From: an uncultured Cuneatibacter sp.
Lineage (GTDB): Bacteria > Bacillota > Clostridia > Lachnospirales > Lachnospiraceae
Length of the DNA: 64,000 nucleotides
Direction: 5' to 3'
NCBI GenBank assembly: GCA_934234215.1
Contig: CAKQHB010000002.1
Coordinates: 62,001-126,000 of the forward strand
Below, piece by piece: positions 15,955 to 25,625 of the stretch. The notes beneath the pieces were generated by a model, which made no database searches, had not been told where the DNA came from, and saw only the letters and a list, made by a program, of their open reading frames with translations. How positions within the stretch are numbered: the stretch's first letter is position 1; the number at the start of each line of letters is the position of its first letter. Position numbers and translations under genes: made by a program.

Positions 15955-16662
15955 TTGAAAGAGTATTCTTTACAAAACTTACAAAAAGTCATTGGGTATA
16001 CGTTTCATGATCAGGAGTTACTGCGCCAGTCGTTGATCCACAGTTCTTATACGAATGAAGCCGGTCTGAAGCATGAGGATTGCAATGAGCGTCTGGAGTT
16101 TTTAGGAGATGCAGTTCTGGAGCTGACATCCAGTGAGTTTTTGTACAAGCGGTATCCGCATAAGAAAGAAGGAGAGCTGACGACGCTGCGTGCCAGCATT
16201 GTCTGTGAACCGACCTTGGCGCTGTGTGCCAGAGAGATCGAGCTGGGCGAGTATCTCATCATGGGCAGAGGAGAGGCAGCGACCGGCGGCAGAAAGAGAG
16301 ATTCCATCACATCGGATGCGATGGAGGCTGTGCTGGGAGCAATTTATCTCGACGGCGGACTGGAGTGCGCGAGAACATTTGCAGAGCGTTTTATCTTGAA
16401 TGATATTGAGCAGAAGCATCTGTTTTATGACAGCAAGACGATCCTGCAGGAGACTGCACAGAAAATCACCGATGCCCCTCTTGTATATGAGATTACAGGA
16501 GAGGAAGGTCCGGAGCATGACAAGAACTTTACCGCCAGAGTTCTGCTGGGGGGAAGAGAGCTTGGAAGCGGTCGCGGACATACAAAGAAGGCAGCACACC
16601 AGATGGCTGCCTATCAGGCATTGCTTCGACTGAAAAAACAAAAGCCGGAACAGAAAGACTGA
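15955..16662 (+). CDS. rnc: Ribonuclease III
   Basis: A 235-residue double-strand RNA endonuclease. The signature RLEFLGDAVLEL and the second metal-site motif SDAMEAVLGAIYLDGG mark the nuclease domain, and a dsRNA-binding domain (about 160-230) ends with GRGHTKKAAHQMAA. I chose the TTG at 15955, with AAGGGAG 8 bases upstream, because it begins at the family's normal N-terminus. The frame is open back through repeat A3 to an ATG at 15850, which would add 35 repeat-derived residues. Order rnc-smc-ftsY is the usual Firmicute arrangement. Confidence 0.95.
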   Translation: MKEYSLQNLQKVIGYTFHDQELLRQSLIHSSYTNEAGLKHEDCNERLEFLGDAVLELTSSEFLYKRYPHKKEGELTTLRASIVCEPTLALCAREIELGEYLIMGRGEAATGGRKRDSITSDAMEAVLGAIYLDGGLECARTFAERFILNDIEQKHLFYDSKTILQETAQKITDAPLVYEITGEEGPEHDKNFTARVLLGGRELGSGRGHTKKAAHQMAAYQALLRLKKQKPEQKD

Positions 16663-16682
16663 CCGGAAGAATAGGATAATGT

Positions 16683-19600
16683 ATGTATTTAAAGAGCATC
16701 GAAGTGCAGGGATTTAAGTCCTTTGCAAATAAGCTGTGCTTTTCGTTTCACAATGGTGTGACTTGTATTGTCGGACCAAACGGAAGCGGAAAGAGCAACG
16801 TGGCGGATGCGGTGAGATGGGTGTTAGGTGAACAGAGTGCGAAACAGCTGCGAGGCAGCAGCATGCAGGACGTTATTTTCTCCGGTACAGAGAACCGCAA
16901 GCCGCAGAGCAGTGCTTATGTGGCAATTACACTGGATAATTCCGATCATGTACTAAATATTGAATATGAGGAAGTGACGGTTGCGAGACGCGTATACCGT
17001 TCCGGCGAGAGTGAGTATCTGATCAATGGCAATGTGTGCCGTCTGCGTCAGGTGCAGGAGCTGTTTTATGATACCGGTATCGGTAAAGAGGGTTATTCCA
17101 TCATCGGACAGGGACAGATCGACAAGATTTTGAGTTCCAAGCCGGAGGACCGGCGAGAGCTGTTCGATGAGGCGGCAGGTATCGTAAAGTTCAAGCGCCG
17201 CAAGATGACCGCCCTCAAAAAGCTGGAGAGTGAGCACCAGAATCTGACCCGTGTCAATGACATTTTGTCCGAGCTGGAGAAACAGGTGGGACCGCTTGCA
17301 AAGCAGGCGGAGACCGCGCGTACGTATTTGAATCTGCGGGAAGAGCTGAAACGGGCGGACATTGATCTGTTCGTGATGGACTATGCAGATGCAAGAAAGC
17401 AGCTGGCAGCCACGGAAGAGCGCATCCGGATCGTGACGGATGAGCTGGAGGAGACGACGGGAGCAGCGGAGGATCTGCGCACGCGGTATTCCGAGCTGGA
17501 AAATTATTTTAATGAATTAAATACATTACTGGAGTCTGCGCGAAAGCAGCACAGCGAGGCGGAAGTTGCCTGCAAGCGGATGGAAGGTCAGATCAATGTG
17601 CTGACGGAGCAGATCCGCGCAGAGCATGACCGGGAGAAGACGATCACCGGTCGTGTGGAAACAATCGGAGAAGAGATCGGACAGAGAGAAGATGAACTTA
17701 CGTCCCTGCGGAAAGAGCAGGAGTCTTTGAATGCCCAGCTCGTGAAAAAGAAGCAGGAATGGCAGGAAGCGTCCCGCATTCTGGCGCAGATGGATGTGAA
17801 GATTCAGGAAGCATCGGACTCCATTGACTCGGCAAAGGGCCGTATGATGGAACTGCTGAATGAAAAGGCATCGGCATCGGCACAGTCGGAGCGTTTTGAG
17901 ACGATTCTGGAACAAAACGCACTGAGAAAGCAGGAATTGCTCACAAGGATGGAGCAATTGAAGCAGGGCAGCAGTCAGGCGCAGGAGCAGCTGGATGCGT
18001 GCATTGCCGAGCAGAAGGAGATTCAGGAGCGGGTTTCTGCGCTGGATGAGCAGGAGCGTGGCCTGCAGCAGCATTTGCAGGATTGTGAAAAGCAGTTCCG
18101 GGAAGCATCGGAACAGGCGTCACAGGCGCAGCAGGCGTACCATGCGAGTCATACGAGAGCAGAGTCCCTGCAAAACCTGGCAGAGCGCTATGAGGGCTAT
18201 GGAAACAGCGTGCGCCGGATCATGGAGCACAAGCAGCAGTATCCGGGCGTGCGGGGCGTTGTGGCAGACCTGATCCACACCGAGAAAAAATATGAGACTG
18301 CCATTGAGACAGCTCTGGGCGGCAGCATCCAGAATGTTGTCACGGACACGGAGCAGACCGCAAAAGCGTTAGTCGCCTTTCTGAAAAAGAACCAGTATGG
18401 TCGTGCTACGTTCCTGCCGTTGAATGGCATTTCCGGAGACCGGGAGCTGAGTCAGAAAAATGTCCTGCGGGAGCCGGGGGTGTTTGGCGTCGCATCGGAT
18501 CTGGTCAGCTATGATCCAGAATATCAGAAATTAGTCCGTCAGTTGTTGGGAAGGGTCGTTGTGGCAGACCACATCGATCATGCACTGGCACTGGCGAGAA
18601 AATATCAGCACAGTCTTCGAATCGTAACGCTGGAGGGCGAATTGCTGAATCCCGGCGGCTCTATTACCGGTGGTGCATTCCGCAACACGAGTAATCTGCT
18701 GGGAAGACGCCGTGAGATCGAAGATCTGGAGCAGGCAGCACAGAAAAGTCAGAAGGAGTATCAGGCTGCACAGGCGCGGATGACGCAGATCCGACAGGAT
18801 CAGGAGTACAGCGCCGGACAGTTGGATGGTATCCGGCGGACGAGACAGCAGGAAGCAATCCGCTATAACACAAGCAGCTTGCAGCGCAAGCAGGCGGAAG
18901 AGCAGCTGCAGCAGCAGGATCACACGAAGGAAGGCTGTGCGAGAGAATTGCAGCAGCTGGAAGAGCAGGAAGCGCAGCTGACAGAGCGCAATCGGTCTAT
19001 GATGGATCAGATCCGGACGATCGATGCGGAAAATGCCTCGTCAAAAGATACGGTGGAGAGCGGCGCAGAAGCGTTAGTACGACTGCGGGAGGAGCGGGAA
19101 GCTCAGGCACAGACGGTGCAGACCTTGCAGGTGGCATACACCGGCATGGAGCATCAGGATGGATTCCAGAAGGAAAACGAAGCCCGCATTTGTCAGGAAA
19201 TCGCGCATTTGCAGCAGGAAAGCAGCGAGCTTGGCAGCGGTGTAGAGACGATCGGAACCGAAGTCGCAAAGAAAGAGGCGGAGATCATACAGCTGCGGGA
19301 GCAGATCCGACAGAGCGAAGAGGAGATGCAGCAAGTTCAGAAGACGCTGGAGCAGACGACCGCAGAGCGGGATCAGACCGCGGCAGAGCAGAAGCAGTTT
19401 TTCCAGCGAAGAGAGGAACTGACGGAGAAAGAGAGTCGTCTGGACAAAGAAAAGTTCCGTCTGGAAAGTCAGAAGGAGCAGCGTGAGAACTACATTGAGA
19501 ACCGCGTAAACTATCTGTGGAATGAATATGAGCTGATGCCCAGTGAGGTGACGGAAAACGGCAATCAGACCGGTATGGCAGCTTCAGAATTGAAGCAATA

Positions 19601-20243
19601 TGTCACGACGCATAAGAACCAGATTCGCGCATTGGGTCCGGTGAATGTCAACGCCATGGAAGAATACAAAGACGTTCTGGAGCGATATACCTTCCTGAAG
19701 GGACAGCACGATGATCTTGTGGCATCGGAGGATGCGCTGATCAGGATCGTGGACGAGCTGGACGTGGGCATGCGCAAGCAGTTCAGGGAACAGTTTGATT
19801 TGATTCAGAAAGAGTTTAACGTGGTCTTTCAGGAGCTGTTTGGCGGTGGAAAGGGTACGCTGGAGCTGACGGAGGATGAGGACATCATCGAAGCAGGTAT
19901 CCGGATCATCGCACAGCCGCCGGGAAAGAAACTGCAGAACATGATGCAGTTGTCCGGTGGTGAGAAGGCATTGACAGCAATCTCGCTGCTGTTTGCCATC
20001 CAGAATTTGAAGCCATCTCCGTTCTGTCTGCTGGACGAGATCGAGGCAGCTTTGGACGATGCAAATGTCAGCCGCTTTGCAGAATACTTAAAGAAACTGA
20101 CAGAACATACCCAGTTTATTCTAATCTCGCATCGACGCGGCACGATGATCGCGGCAGACCGCCTGTATGGTATTACAATGCAGGAGAAGGGCGTTTCCGC
20201 ACTGGTGAGCGTCAACATGATCGAGCAGGATCTGGATCAATAA
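16683..20243 (+). CDS. smc: Chromosome segregation protein SMC
   Basis: A 1186-residue SMC ATPase of standard length. Walker A GPNGSGKSN is near residue 32. Long Glu/Gln-rich coiled coils (about 170-500 and 670-1010) flank a hinge at about 510-640 (YPGVRGVVADLI ... GGSITGGAF). The C-terminal head has the signature LSGGEKALTAISLLFA and Walker B CLLDEIEAALDD. It forms a ring with ScpA and ScpB that loads at parS sites and compacts DNA. It follows rnc by 20 bases and precedes ftsY by 22. Confidence 0.98.
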   Translation: MYLKSIEVQGFKSFANKLCFSFHNGVTCIVGPNGSGKSNVADAVRWVLGEQSAKQLRGSSMQDVIFSGTENRKPQSSAYVAITLDNSDHVLNIEYEEVTVARRVYRSGESEYLINGNVCRLRQVQELFYDTGIGKEGYSIIGQGQIDKILSSKPEDRRELFDEAAGIVKFKRRKMTALKKLESEHQNLTRVNDILSELEKQVGPLAKQAETARTYLNLREELKRADIDLFVMDYADARKQLAATEERIRIVTDELEETTGAAEDLRTRYSELENYFNELNTLLESARKQHSEAEVACKRMEGQINVLTEQIRAEHDREKTITGRVETIGEEIGQREDELTSLRKEQESLNAQLVKKKQEWQEASRILAQMDVKIQEASDSIDSAKGRMMELLNEKASASAQSERFETILEQNALRKQELLTRMEQLKQGSSQAQEQLDACIAEQKEIQERVSALDEQERGLQQHLQDCEKQFREASEQASQAQQAYHASHTRAESLQNLAERYEGYGNSVRRIMEHKQQYPGVRGVVADLIHTEKKYETAIETALGGSIQNVVTDTEQTAKALVAFLKKNQYGRATFLPLNGISGDRELSQKNVLREPGVFGVASDLVSYDPEYQKLVRQLLGRVVVADHIDHALALARKYQHSLRIVTLEGELLNPGGSITGGAFRNTSNLLGRRREIEDLEQAAQKSQKEYQAAQARMTQIRQDQEYSAGQLDGIRRTRQQEAIRYNTSSLQRKQAEEQLQQQDHTKEGCARELQQLEEQEAQLTERNRSMMDQIRTIDAENASSKDTVESGAEALVRLREEREAQAQTVQTLQVAYTGMEHQDGFQKENEARICQEIAHLQQESSELGSGVETIGTEVAKKEAEIIQLREQIRQSEEEMQQVQKTLEQTTAERDQTAAEQKQFFQRREELTEKESRLDKEKFRLESQKEQRENYIENRVNYLWNEYELMPSEVTENGNQTGMAASELKQYVTTHKNQIRALGPVNVNAMEEYKDVLERYTFLKGQHDDLVASEDALIRIVDELDVGMRKQFREQFDLIQKEFNVVFQELFGGGKGTLELTEDEDIIEAGIRIIAQPPGKKLQNMMQLSGGEKALTAISLLFAIQNLKPSPFCLLDEIEAALDDANVSRFAEYLKKLTEHTQFILISHRRGTMIAADRLYGITMQEKGVSALVSVNMIEQDLDQ

Positions 20244-20265
20244 AAGAAAAACATTTGGAGGAAGT

Positions 20266-21234
20266 ATGGGAGAAAAAAAGGGCTTTTTCAGCAAACTGGT
20301 AGCTGGACTTTCCAAGACGCGAGATAACATCGTAGCCGGAATTGATTCTGTTTTCCACGGCTACTCCGCTATTGACGAGGATTTCTATGAAGAAATCGAA
20401 GAAATTCTCATCATGGGAGATTTGGGAATCAATACGACATCCAAAATCATGGATGATCTTCGCAAAAAAGTAAAAGAGCAGCATATCAAAGAGCCGGCAG
20501 ACTGTAAGGAGCTTCTGATCAGCAGTATCCGCGAGCAGATGGAGCTGACGGAGGAAGCATATGAGTTCGAAAACAGAAAGTCTGTTGTGTTAGTGATCGG
20601 TGTCAACGGCGTCGGCAAGACGACTTCCATCGGCAAGCTGGCAGGTCAGATGAAGGATTCCGGTAAGAAAGTATTGTTAGCCGCAGCGGATACATTCCGT
20701 GCTGCAGCCATTGATCAGCTGCGGGAATGGGCTGGTCGTGCCGGTGTTGATCTCATTGCCGGACAGGAGGGCTCTGACCCGGCATCCATTGTGTTTGATG
20801 CAGTGCAGGCGGCGAAAGCAAGAAATGTGGATGTGTTGTTAGTGGATACCGCAGGACGTCTTCACAATAAGAAGAATCTGATGGAAGAGCTGCGCAAGAT
20901 CAACCGCATTATTGAACGCGAGTATCCGGAAGCTTTCCGGGAGACACTGGTTGTCCTCGACGGAACCACCGGACAGAATGCCATGTCTCAGGCGAAGCAG
21001 TTCATGGAAGTTGCAGATGTGACCGGTATCATTCTGACAAAGCTGGATGGTACAGCAAAGGGCGGCATCGCTGTTGCGATCCAGTCGGAGCTGGGCATTC
21101 CGGTCAAGTATATCGGCGTCGGCGAGCAGATCGACGATATGCAGAAGTTCCACGCAGAGGAATTTGTCCGGGCACTGTTTGATGTGCCGGAAAAGGATGA
21201 TGAAGAAACTGAGACAGAAGAGAACAAAGATTGA
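20266..21234 (+). CDS. ftsY: Signal recognition particle receptor FtsY
   Basis: A 322-residue SRP GTPase. The N domain (about 1-95) is followed by the G domain with GVNGVGKTTSIGKLA, DTFRAAAIDQL, DTAGR and TKLDGTAKGG. It lacks the long acidic A domain of E. coli, as is normal in Firmicutes. It pairs with Ffh (24179) to deliver nascent membrane proteins to the translocon. GGAGG precedes the ATG. Confidence 0.98.
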   Translation: MGEKKGFFSKLVAGLSKTRDNIVAGIDSVFHGYSAIDEDFYEEIEEILIMGDLGINTTSKIMDDLRKKVKEQHIKEPADCKELLISSIREQMELTEEAYEFENRKSVVLVIGVNGVGKTTSIGKLAGQMKDSGKKVLLAAADTFRAAAIDQLREWAGRAGVDLIAGQEGSDPASIVFDAVQAAKARNVDVLLVDTAGRLHNKKNLMEELRKINRIIEREYPEAFRETLVVLDGTTGQNAMSQAKQFMEVADVTGIILTKLDGTAKGGIAVAIQSELGIPVKYIGVGEQIDDMQKFHAEEFVRALFDVPEKDDEETETEENKD

Positions 21235-21253
21235 CAAAGGAGATAGAACAGTT

Positions 21254-22480
21254 ATGGCAGAAACGACAGAATTGACTTTGGAGAAATTTGAAGAAGCAAG
21301 CGAAATCGTGTGCAGAGTAACACGTCCGACGAATCTGGTGTACAGTGAGTATTTCAGCGCACAGACCGGAAACAAGGTTTATCTGAAACCGGAAAATATG
21401 CAGGAGACCGGCGCTTACAAGATCCGCGGTGCTTACTATAAGATCAGCACCATGTCCGAGGAAGAACGCAGCAAGGGTCTGATCACAGCATCCGCAGGAA
21501 ACCACGCACAGGGCGTAGCTGCAGCCGCAAAAATGTACGGTTGCCCGGCAGAGATCGTCATGCCTACCACCACACCTTTGATTAAAGTAAACCGCACCAA
21601 GGGTTACGGTGCAAAGGTTATTCTGCATGGTGATACTTACGATGATGCCTGCGCATACGCATTGGAGAAAGAAAAAGAAGAGGGTCTGACTTTTGTGCAT
21701 CCGTTCAATGATCTGGATGTTGCCACCGGTCAGGGCACGATCGCAATGGAGATCATCAAAGAGCTTCCCACGGTGGATTACATTCTGTGCCCGGTAGGCG
21801 GCGGCGGACTTCTGACCGGCGTTTCCACTCTGGCAAAGATGCTGAATCCGAAGATCAAAGTCATCGGCGTGGAACCTGCCGGTGCAAATTGCATGCAGGA
21901 GTCTCTGAAAGAGGGCAAGGTTGTGACATTGCCGAAGGTTGATACCATCGCAGACGGTACTGCAGTAAAGACACCGGGCGACAAGCTGCTGCCTTATGTG
22001 CAGCAGAATGTGGACGAGATCATCACCATTCGCGATGAGGAACTGGTTGTCTGCTTCCTGGACATGATCGAAAATCACAAGATGATCGTAGAAAATTCAG
22101 GACTGCTGACCGTTGCTGCTTTGAAGCATCTGGACTTTAAGAATAAGAAGGTTGTTTCGATTCTGAGTGGTGGTAACATGGATGTCATTACTATGTCTTC
22201 TGTGGTACAGCATGGTCTGATCCAGAGAGGCCGTATCTTCACCGTATCGGTCTTGCTGCCGGATAAGCCCGGTGAGCTGGTAAAGGTGGCATCTGTTATC
22301 GCAGACAAGCAGGGCAACTGTGTGCGTCTGGAGCACAATCAGTTCGTTACCACAAACCGCAATTCTGCTGTGGAGCTGCGCATCACCATTGAGGCATACG
22401 GCAACGAGCACAAGCAGGAGATCGTACAGGCATTGGAAGAGAAGGGCTATCGTCCGAAACTGGTGAATGCCAGCTTATAA
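21254..22480 (+). CDS. ilvA: Threonine ammonia-lyase with ACT-like domain
   Basis: A 408-residue PLP enzyme converting threonine to 2-oxobutanoate and ammonia. The PLP lysine is in GAYKIRGAYYKI; the SAGNHAQGVA loop and the glycine-rich GGGGLLTGV phosphate cup follow. A single ACT-like domain fills about 325-408. This is the short IlvA/TdcB form; the catabolic or biosynthetic role cannot be told from sequence. The start is the ATG at 21254, behind AAGGAGAT. It stands between ftsY and ffh, an unusual place for an amino-acid enzyme. Confidence 0.9.
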   Translation: MAETTELTLEKFEEASEIVCRVTRPTNLVYSEYFSAQTGNKVYLKPENMQETGAYKIRGAYYKISTMSEEERSKGLITASAGNHAQGVAAAAKMYGCPAEIVMPTTTPLIKVNRTKGYGAKVILHGDTYDDACAYALEKEKEEGLTFVHPFNDLDVATGQGTIAMEIIKELPTVDYILCPVGGGGLLTGVSTLAKMLNPKIKVIGVEPAGANCMQESLKEGKVVTLPKVDTIADGTAVKTPGDKLLPYVQQNVDEIITIRDEELVVCFLDMIENHKMIVENSGLLTVAALKHLDFKNKKVVSILSGGNMDVITMSSVVQHGLIQRGRIFTVSVLLPDKPGELVKVASVIADKQGNCVRLEHNQFVTTNRNSAVELRITIEAYGNEHKQEIVQALEEKGYRPKLVNASL

Positions 22481-22547
22481 GGAAGGTATAGAAAAAACGA
22501 AATAGGGAGCTGTAAAGATGCAGCCCCGGAATTGGAGGAGTTTACAA

Positions 22548-23726
22548 ATGAAGTACAATTTTGAGACAGCGCATTCCAGAAATGGTGTGGGAGCAATCAA
22601 GTGGGAAATGATGAAGCAGGCAAACCCGGAAGTACCGGATTCCATCGTGCCGTTTTCCGTAGCTGATATGGAGCTGAACAATGCGCCGGAGATCGTGGAA
22701 GGTCTGAAACAGTATCTGGACGAGATGATCCTGGGTTACACGGAGCCAACAGATGCTTATTTTGAGGCGGTGCAGAACTGGATGGAGCGCCGCCACGGCT
22801 TCCGTCCTGACAGAGAGTGGTTTATCCTGACACCTGGTATCGTTCCGGCAATCGGTCAGCTGATTGCAGCACTGACCGCACCCACGGACAGCATTCTGAT
22901 CAACACACCGGTTTACCATCCTTTCCGTGCACAGGCAGAAAAGAATGGCCGTGGCGTAGTCGAAAATGAGCTGCTGATCGTGGACGGACATTATGAGATT
23001 GACTTTGCGGACTTTGAGGAAAAGGCAGCAAGACCGGATGTTACCATGTTTATTCTGTGTACCCCGCACAACCCCATCGGACGGGTTTGGACGAGCGAGG
23101 AGCTGCACAAGCTGGCAGATATCTGTCTGAAACATCAGGTGCTGATGGTGGCCGATGAGATCCATTCTGATCTGATCATGCCGGGACATACCCATGTTTC
23201 TCTTGGAACATTTGAGCAGAAGTATCTGGACAACACGATCATCTGTACCGCGCCGAGCAAGACCTTCAATCTGGCAGGACTGCAGACCTCCAATCTGTTT
23301 GTTCCCAATGCAGACATTCGCGAAAAGCTGGAGAGCGCAGGCGGCTACAGCTCTCTGAACATTTTCGGCTACAAGGCTTGCGAGCTGGCATATTCCAAGT
23401 GCGAGGATTGGCTGGAGCAGTTGCTGGTTCATGTGGATGGAAACAGACAGCTTGTAGAAGACTTCCTGGCAGAAAAGCTGCCGATGATCCATGCATTCCC
23501 GATGGAAGGTACCTATCTGCTGTGGCTGGATTTCAGAGCACTGGGCATGGATGAGAAAGAACTGGAAGACTTCATGGTACATAAGGCGCTGTGGTTTACC
23601 GACGAGGGTTATATATTTGGCGAAGGCGGAAAGGGATTTGAGCGAATCAATCTGGCATGTACAAGACAGGTGCTGCAGGATGCGTTAGACCGCCTGTATG
23701 CTGCAATTCAGGAAAGAAACGCCTGA
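22548..23726 (+). CDS. PatB/MalY-type aminotransferase (probable C-S lyase)
   Basis: A 392-residue fold-type I PLP enzyme. The MalY/PatB signatures are present: VPFSVADMEL near residue 35, CTPHNPIGRVW, the VADEIHSDLI strand and the PLP lysine in APSKTFNLAGLQTSN. Relatives cleave cystathionine or cysteine conjugates to a thiol or sulfide, pyruvate and ammonia; some have aminotransferase activity. The start is the ATG at 22548, behind GGAGGAG. It follows ilvA by 67 bases, and the two may be read together. Confidence 0.9.
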   Translation: MKYNFETAHSRNGVGAIKWEMMKQANPEVPDSIVPFSVADMELNNAPEIVEGLKQYLDEMILGYTEPTDAYFEAVQNWMERRHGFRPDREWFILTPGIVPAIGQLIAALTAPTDSILINTPVYHPFRAQAEKNGRGVVENELLIVDGHYEIDFADFEEKAARPDVTMFILCTPHNPIGRVWTSEELHKLADICLKHQVLMVADEIHSDLIMPGHTHVSLGTFEQKYLDNTIICTAPSKTFNLAGLQTSNLFVPNADIREKLESAGGYSSLNIFGYKACELAYSKCEDWLEQLLVHVDGNRQLVEDFLAEKLPMIHAFPMEGTYLLWLDFRALGMDEKELEDFMVHKALWFTDEGYIFGEGGKGFERINLACTRQVLQDALDRLYAAIQERNA

Positions 23727-23735
23727 AAATTGCGC

Positions 23736-23755
23736 GTCAAGTAAAAAAACTTGAC
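23736..23755. promoter_or_regulatory. Perfect palindrome upstream of ylxM
   Basis: GTCAAGT, six A bases, ACTTGAC. A third half-site-like CTTGAC lies at 23772-23777, overlapping the -35 box of ylxM. It could be a regulator site or a weak terminator of patB. Confidence 0.5.
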
Positions 23756-23772
23756 AAAAATCAAAAAAAGCC

Positions 23773-23801
23773 TTGACTTTTCAGATTCTGTCCGATATAG
23801 T
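23773..23801 (+). promoter_or_regulatory. Sigma-A promoter of ylxM-ffh
   Basis: TTGACT, a 17-base spacer and TATAGT. The expected start site (about 23808) is only a few bases before the ylxM start codon. Confidence 0.7.
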
Positions 23802-23811
23802 ATGCAGGGTG

Positions 23812-24165
23812 ATGGAATTGAGAGAAGAAAAAATCAACATAGTAGTAGAGCAGACGATGCTGTACGACTTCTATGGAGAACTGCTGACAGAACATCAGAA
23901 AGAGATTTATGAGGATGTTGTGCTGCAGGATTACTCGATCAGCGAGGTGGCTGAGGAGAAAGGGATTTCCAGACAGGGAGTTCACGATCTGATCCGCCGC
24001 TGTGACCGGATTCTTGCCGGTTATGAAGAGAAGCTTCATCTGGTCGAAAAGTTCCGTCATGCAAAACAGGAAGTAAGCAGGATCGAGCAGTTGGCGAAGG
24101 AGTCCGGGACGCAGCCCGATGAGGAGATTGCACGGATTGCCAGAGAGCTGCTGGAGACATTTTAA
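23812..24165 (+). CDS. ylxM: YlxM family DNA-binding protein
   Basis: A 117-residue small helical protein with the family start around MLYDFYGELLTEHQKEIYE and a helix-turn-helix-like segment (SISEVAEEKGISRQGVHDLIRR). YlxM is always encoded just before ffh and associates with SRP in streptococci. The start is uncertain: ATG 23812 and GTG 23809 lie almost on the predicted transcription start with no ribosome site, so the message would be nearly leaderless; the ATG of MLYDFY, 15 codons later, is the fallback. Confidence 0.88.
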   Translation: MELREEKINIVVEQTMLYDFYGELLTEHQKEIYEDVVLQDYSISEVAEEKGISRQGVHDLIRRCDRILAGYEEKLHLVEKFRHAKQEVSRIEQLAKESGTQPDEEIARIARELLETF

Positions 24166-24178
24166 CAGGAGGGCAGGC

Positions 24179-25546
24179 ATGGCATTTGAGAGCTTATCTG
24201 AAAAACTTCAGAATGTATTCAAAAACCTGCGAGGAAAGGGCAGACTGACAGAGGCGGATGTTAAGACCGCACTGCGGGAAGTCAAGATGGCGCTCCTGGA
24301 GGCCGATGTAAACTTTAAAGTCGTAAAGCAGTTCATTTCTGCAGTGCAGGAGCGGGCTGTCGGTCAGGATGTGATGAACTCCCTGACACCGGGACAGATG
24401 GTCATCAAGATCGTAAACGAAGAGATGGTCAACCTGATGGGTTCCGAGACGACTGAGATCAAGCTTCGCCCGCAGAATGAGATCACGGTCATCATGATGA
24501 TGGGTCTGCAGGGTGCAGGTAAGACGACGACGGCAGCAAAGCTCGCCGGTAAGTTTAAGATCAAAGGACGTAAGCCGCTTCTTGTTGCCTGTGATATTTA
24601 CCGTCCCGCAGCGATCAAACAGCTGCAGATCAACGGTGAGAAGCAGGGCGTGGAAGTCTTCTCGATGGGAGACAGCCACAAGCCGGTGAACATCGCAAAG
24701 GCTGCGATGGAGCATGCGGCAAAGAACGGACAGAGCGTTGTGATCCTCGATACGGCAGGTCGTCTGCAGATTGATGAGGATATGATGCAGGAGCTGGTGG
24801 AAATCGAGAAAGCGATTCCTTTAGACTACCGGATCCTGACAGTTGATGCGATGACCGGTCAGGATGCAGTCAATGTGGCAAAGACATTTGATGAGCGCAT
24901 CGGAATCGATGGCGTGATCCTGACAAAGATGGATGGAGACACCCGTGGTGGTGCAGCACTTTCCATTCGTGCTGTGACCGGAAAGCCGATTCTGTATGTC
25001 GGCATGGGCGAGAAATTATCCGATCTGGAGCAGTTCTATCCGGATCGTATGGCATCCCGTATCCTTGGTATGGGCGATGTCATGAGCCTGATCGAGAAAG
25101 CAGAGATGCAGATCGATGCAGACAAAGCCCGTGAGATGGAACAGAAGATGCGCAAAGCGCAGTTTGATCTGAATGATTATCTCGATCAGCTGAAGCAGAT
25201 GCGTTCCATGGGCGGTATGAGTGCGATTTTGGATGCACTGCCTGGCATGGGCGGCGGCAAGAACATGGCAAAGATGAAAAATGCGATGCCGGATGCGGAC
25301 GAGAGCGAAAAGCAGTTGTCCCGAACGGAAGCGATCGTATTGTCCATGACACCGAAGGAGCGTTCCAATCCGTCGATCATCAACCCGTCCAGAAAGGTCC
25401 GCATTGCAAAGGGCGCTGGCGTGGAAGTCGCAGAAGTAAACCGCTTCCTGAAACAGTTCGAGCAGATGCAGAAGATGATGAAGCAGATGTCCGGCATGAT
25501 GGGAGGCAAAGGCCGCAAGCGGTTCAAATTACCGTTTGGTCTGTAA
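24179..25546 (+). CDS. ffh: Signal recognition particle protein Ffh
   Basis: A 455-residue SRP54 GTPase. The N domain begins MAFESLSEKLQNVFKNLRGKG; the G domain has GLQGAGKTTTAAKLA, DIYRPAAIKQL, DTAGR and TKMDGDTRGGAAL; the Met-rich M domain (about 300-455) binds SRP RNA and signal peptides. Start: ATG at 24179, behind AGGAGGG. It is 13 bases from ylxM. The window does not hold the SRP RNA gene. Confidence 0.98.
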   Translation: MAFESLSEKLQNVFKNLRGKGRLTEADVKTALREVKMALLEADVNFKVVKQFISAVQERAVGQDVMNSLTPGQMVIKIVNEEMVNLMGSETTEIKLRPQNEITVIMMMGLQGAGKTTTAAKLAGKFKIKGRKPLLVACDIYRPAAIKQLQINGEKQGVEVFSMGDSHKPVNIAKAAMEHAAKNGQSVVILDTAGRLQIDEDMMQELVEIEKAIPLDYRILTVDAMTGQDAVNVAKTFDERIGIDGVILTKMDGDTRGGAALSIRAVTGKPILYVGMGEKLSDLEQFYPDRMASRILGMGDVMSLIEKAEMQIDADKAREMEQKMRKAQFDLNDYLDQLKQMRSMGGMSAILDALPGMGGGKNMAKMKNAMPDADESEKQLSRTEAIVLSMTPKERSNPSIINPSRKVRIAKGAGVEVAEVNRFLKQFEQMQKMMKQMSGMMGGKGRKRFKLPFGL

Positions 25547-25625
25547 ATGAGGGTATCAGGATCAAGAGAGTATCCTTAACCATAAAGAAAAAAGAAAACA
25601 ACAATAATTACGGAGGTATGTAACA

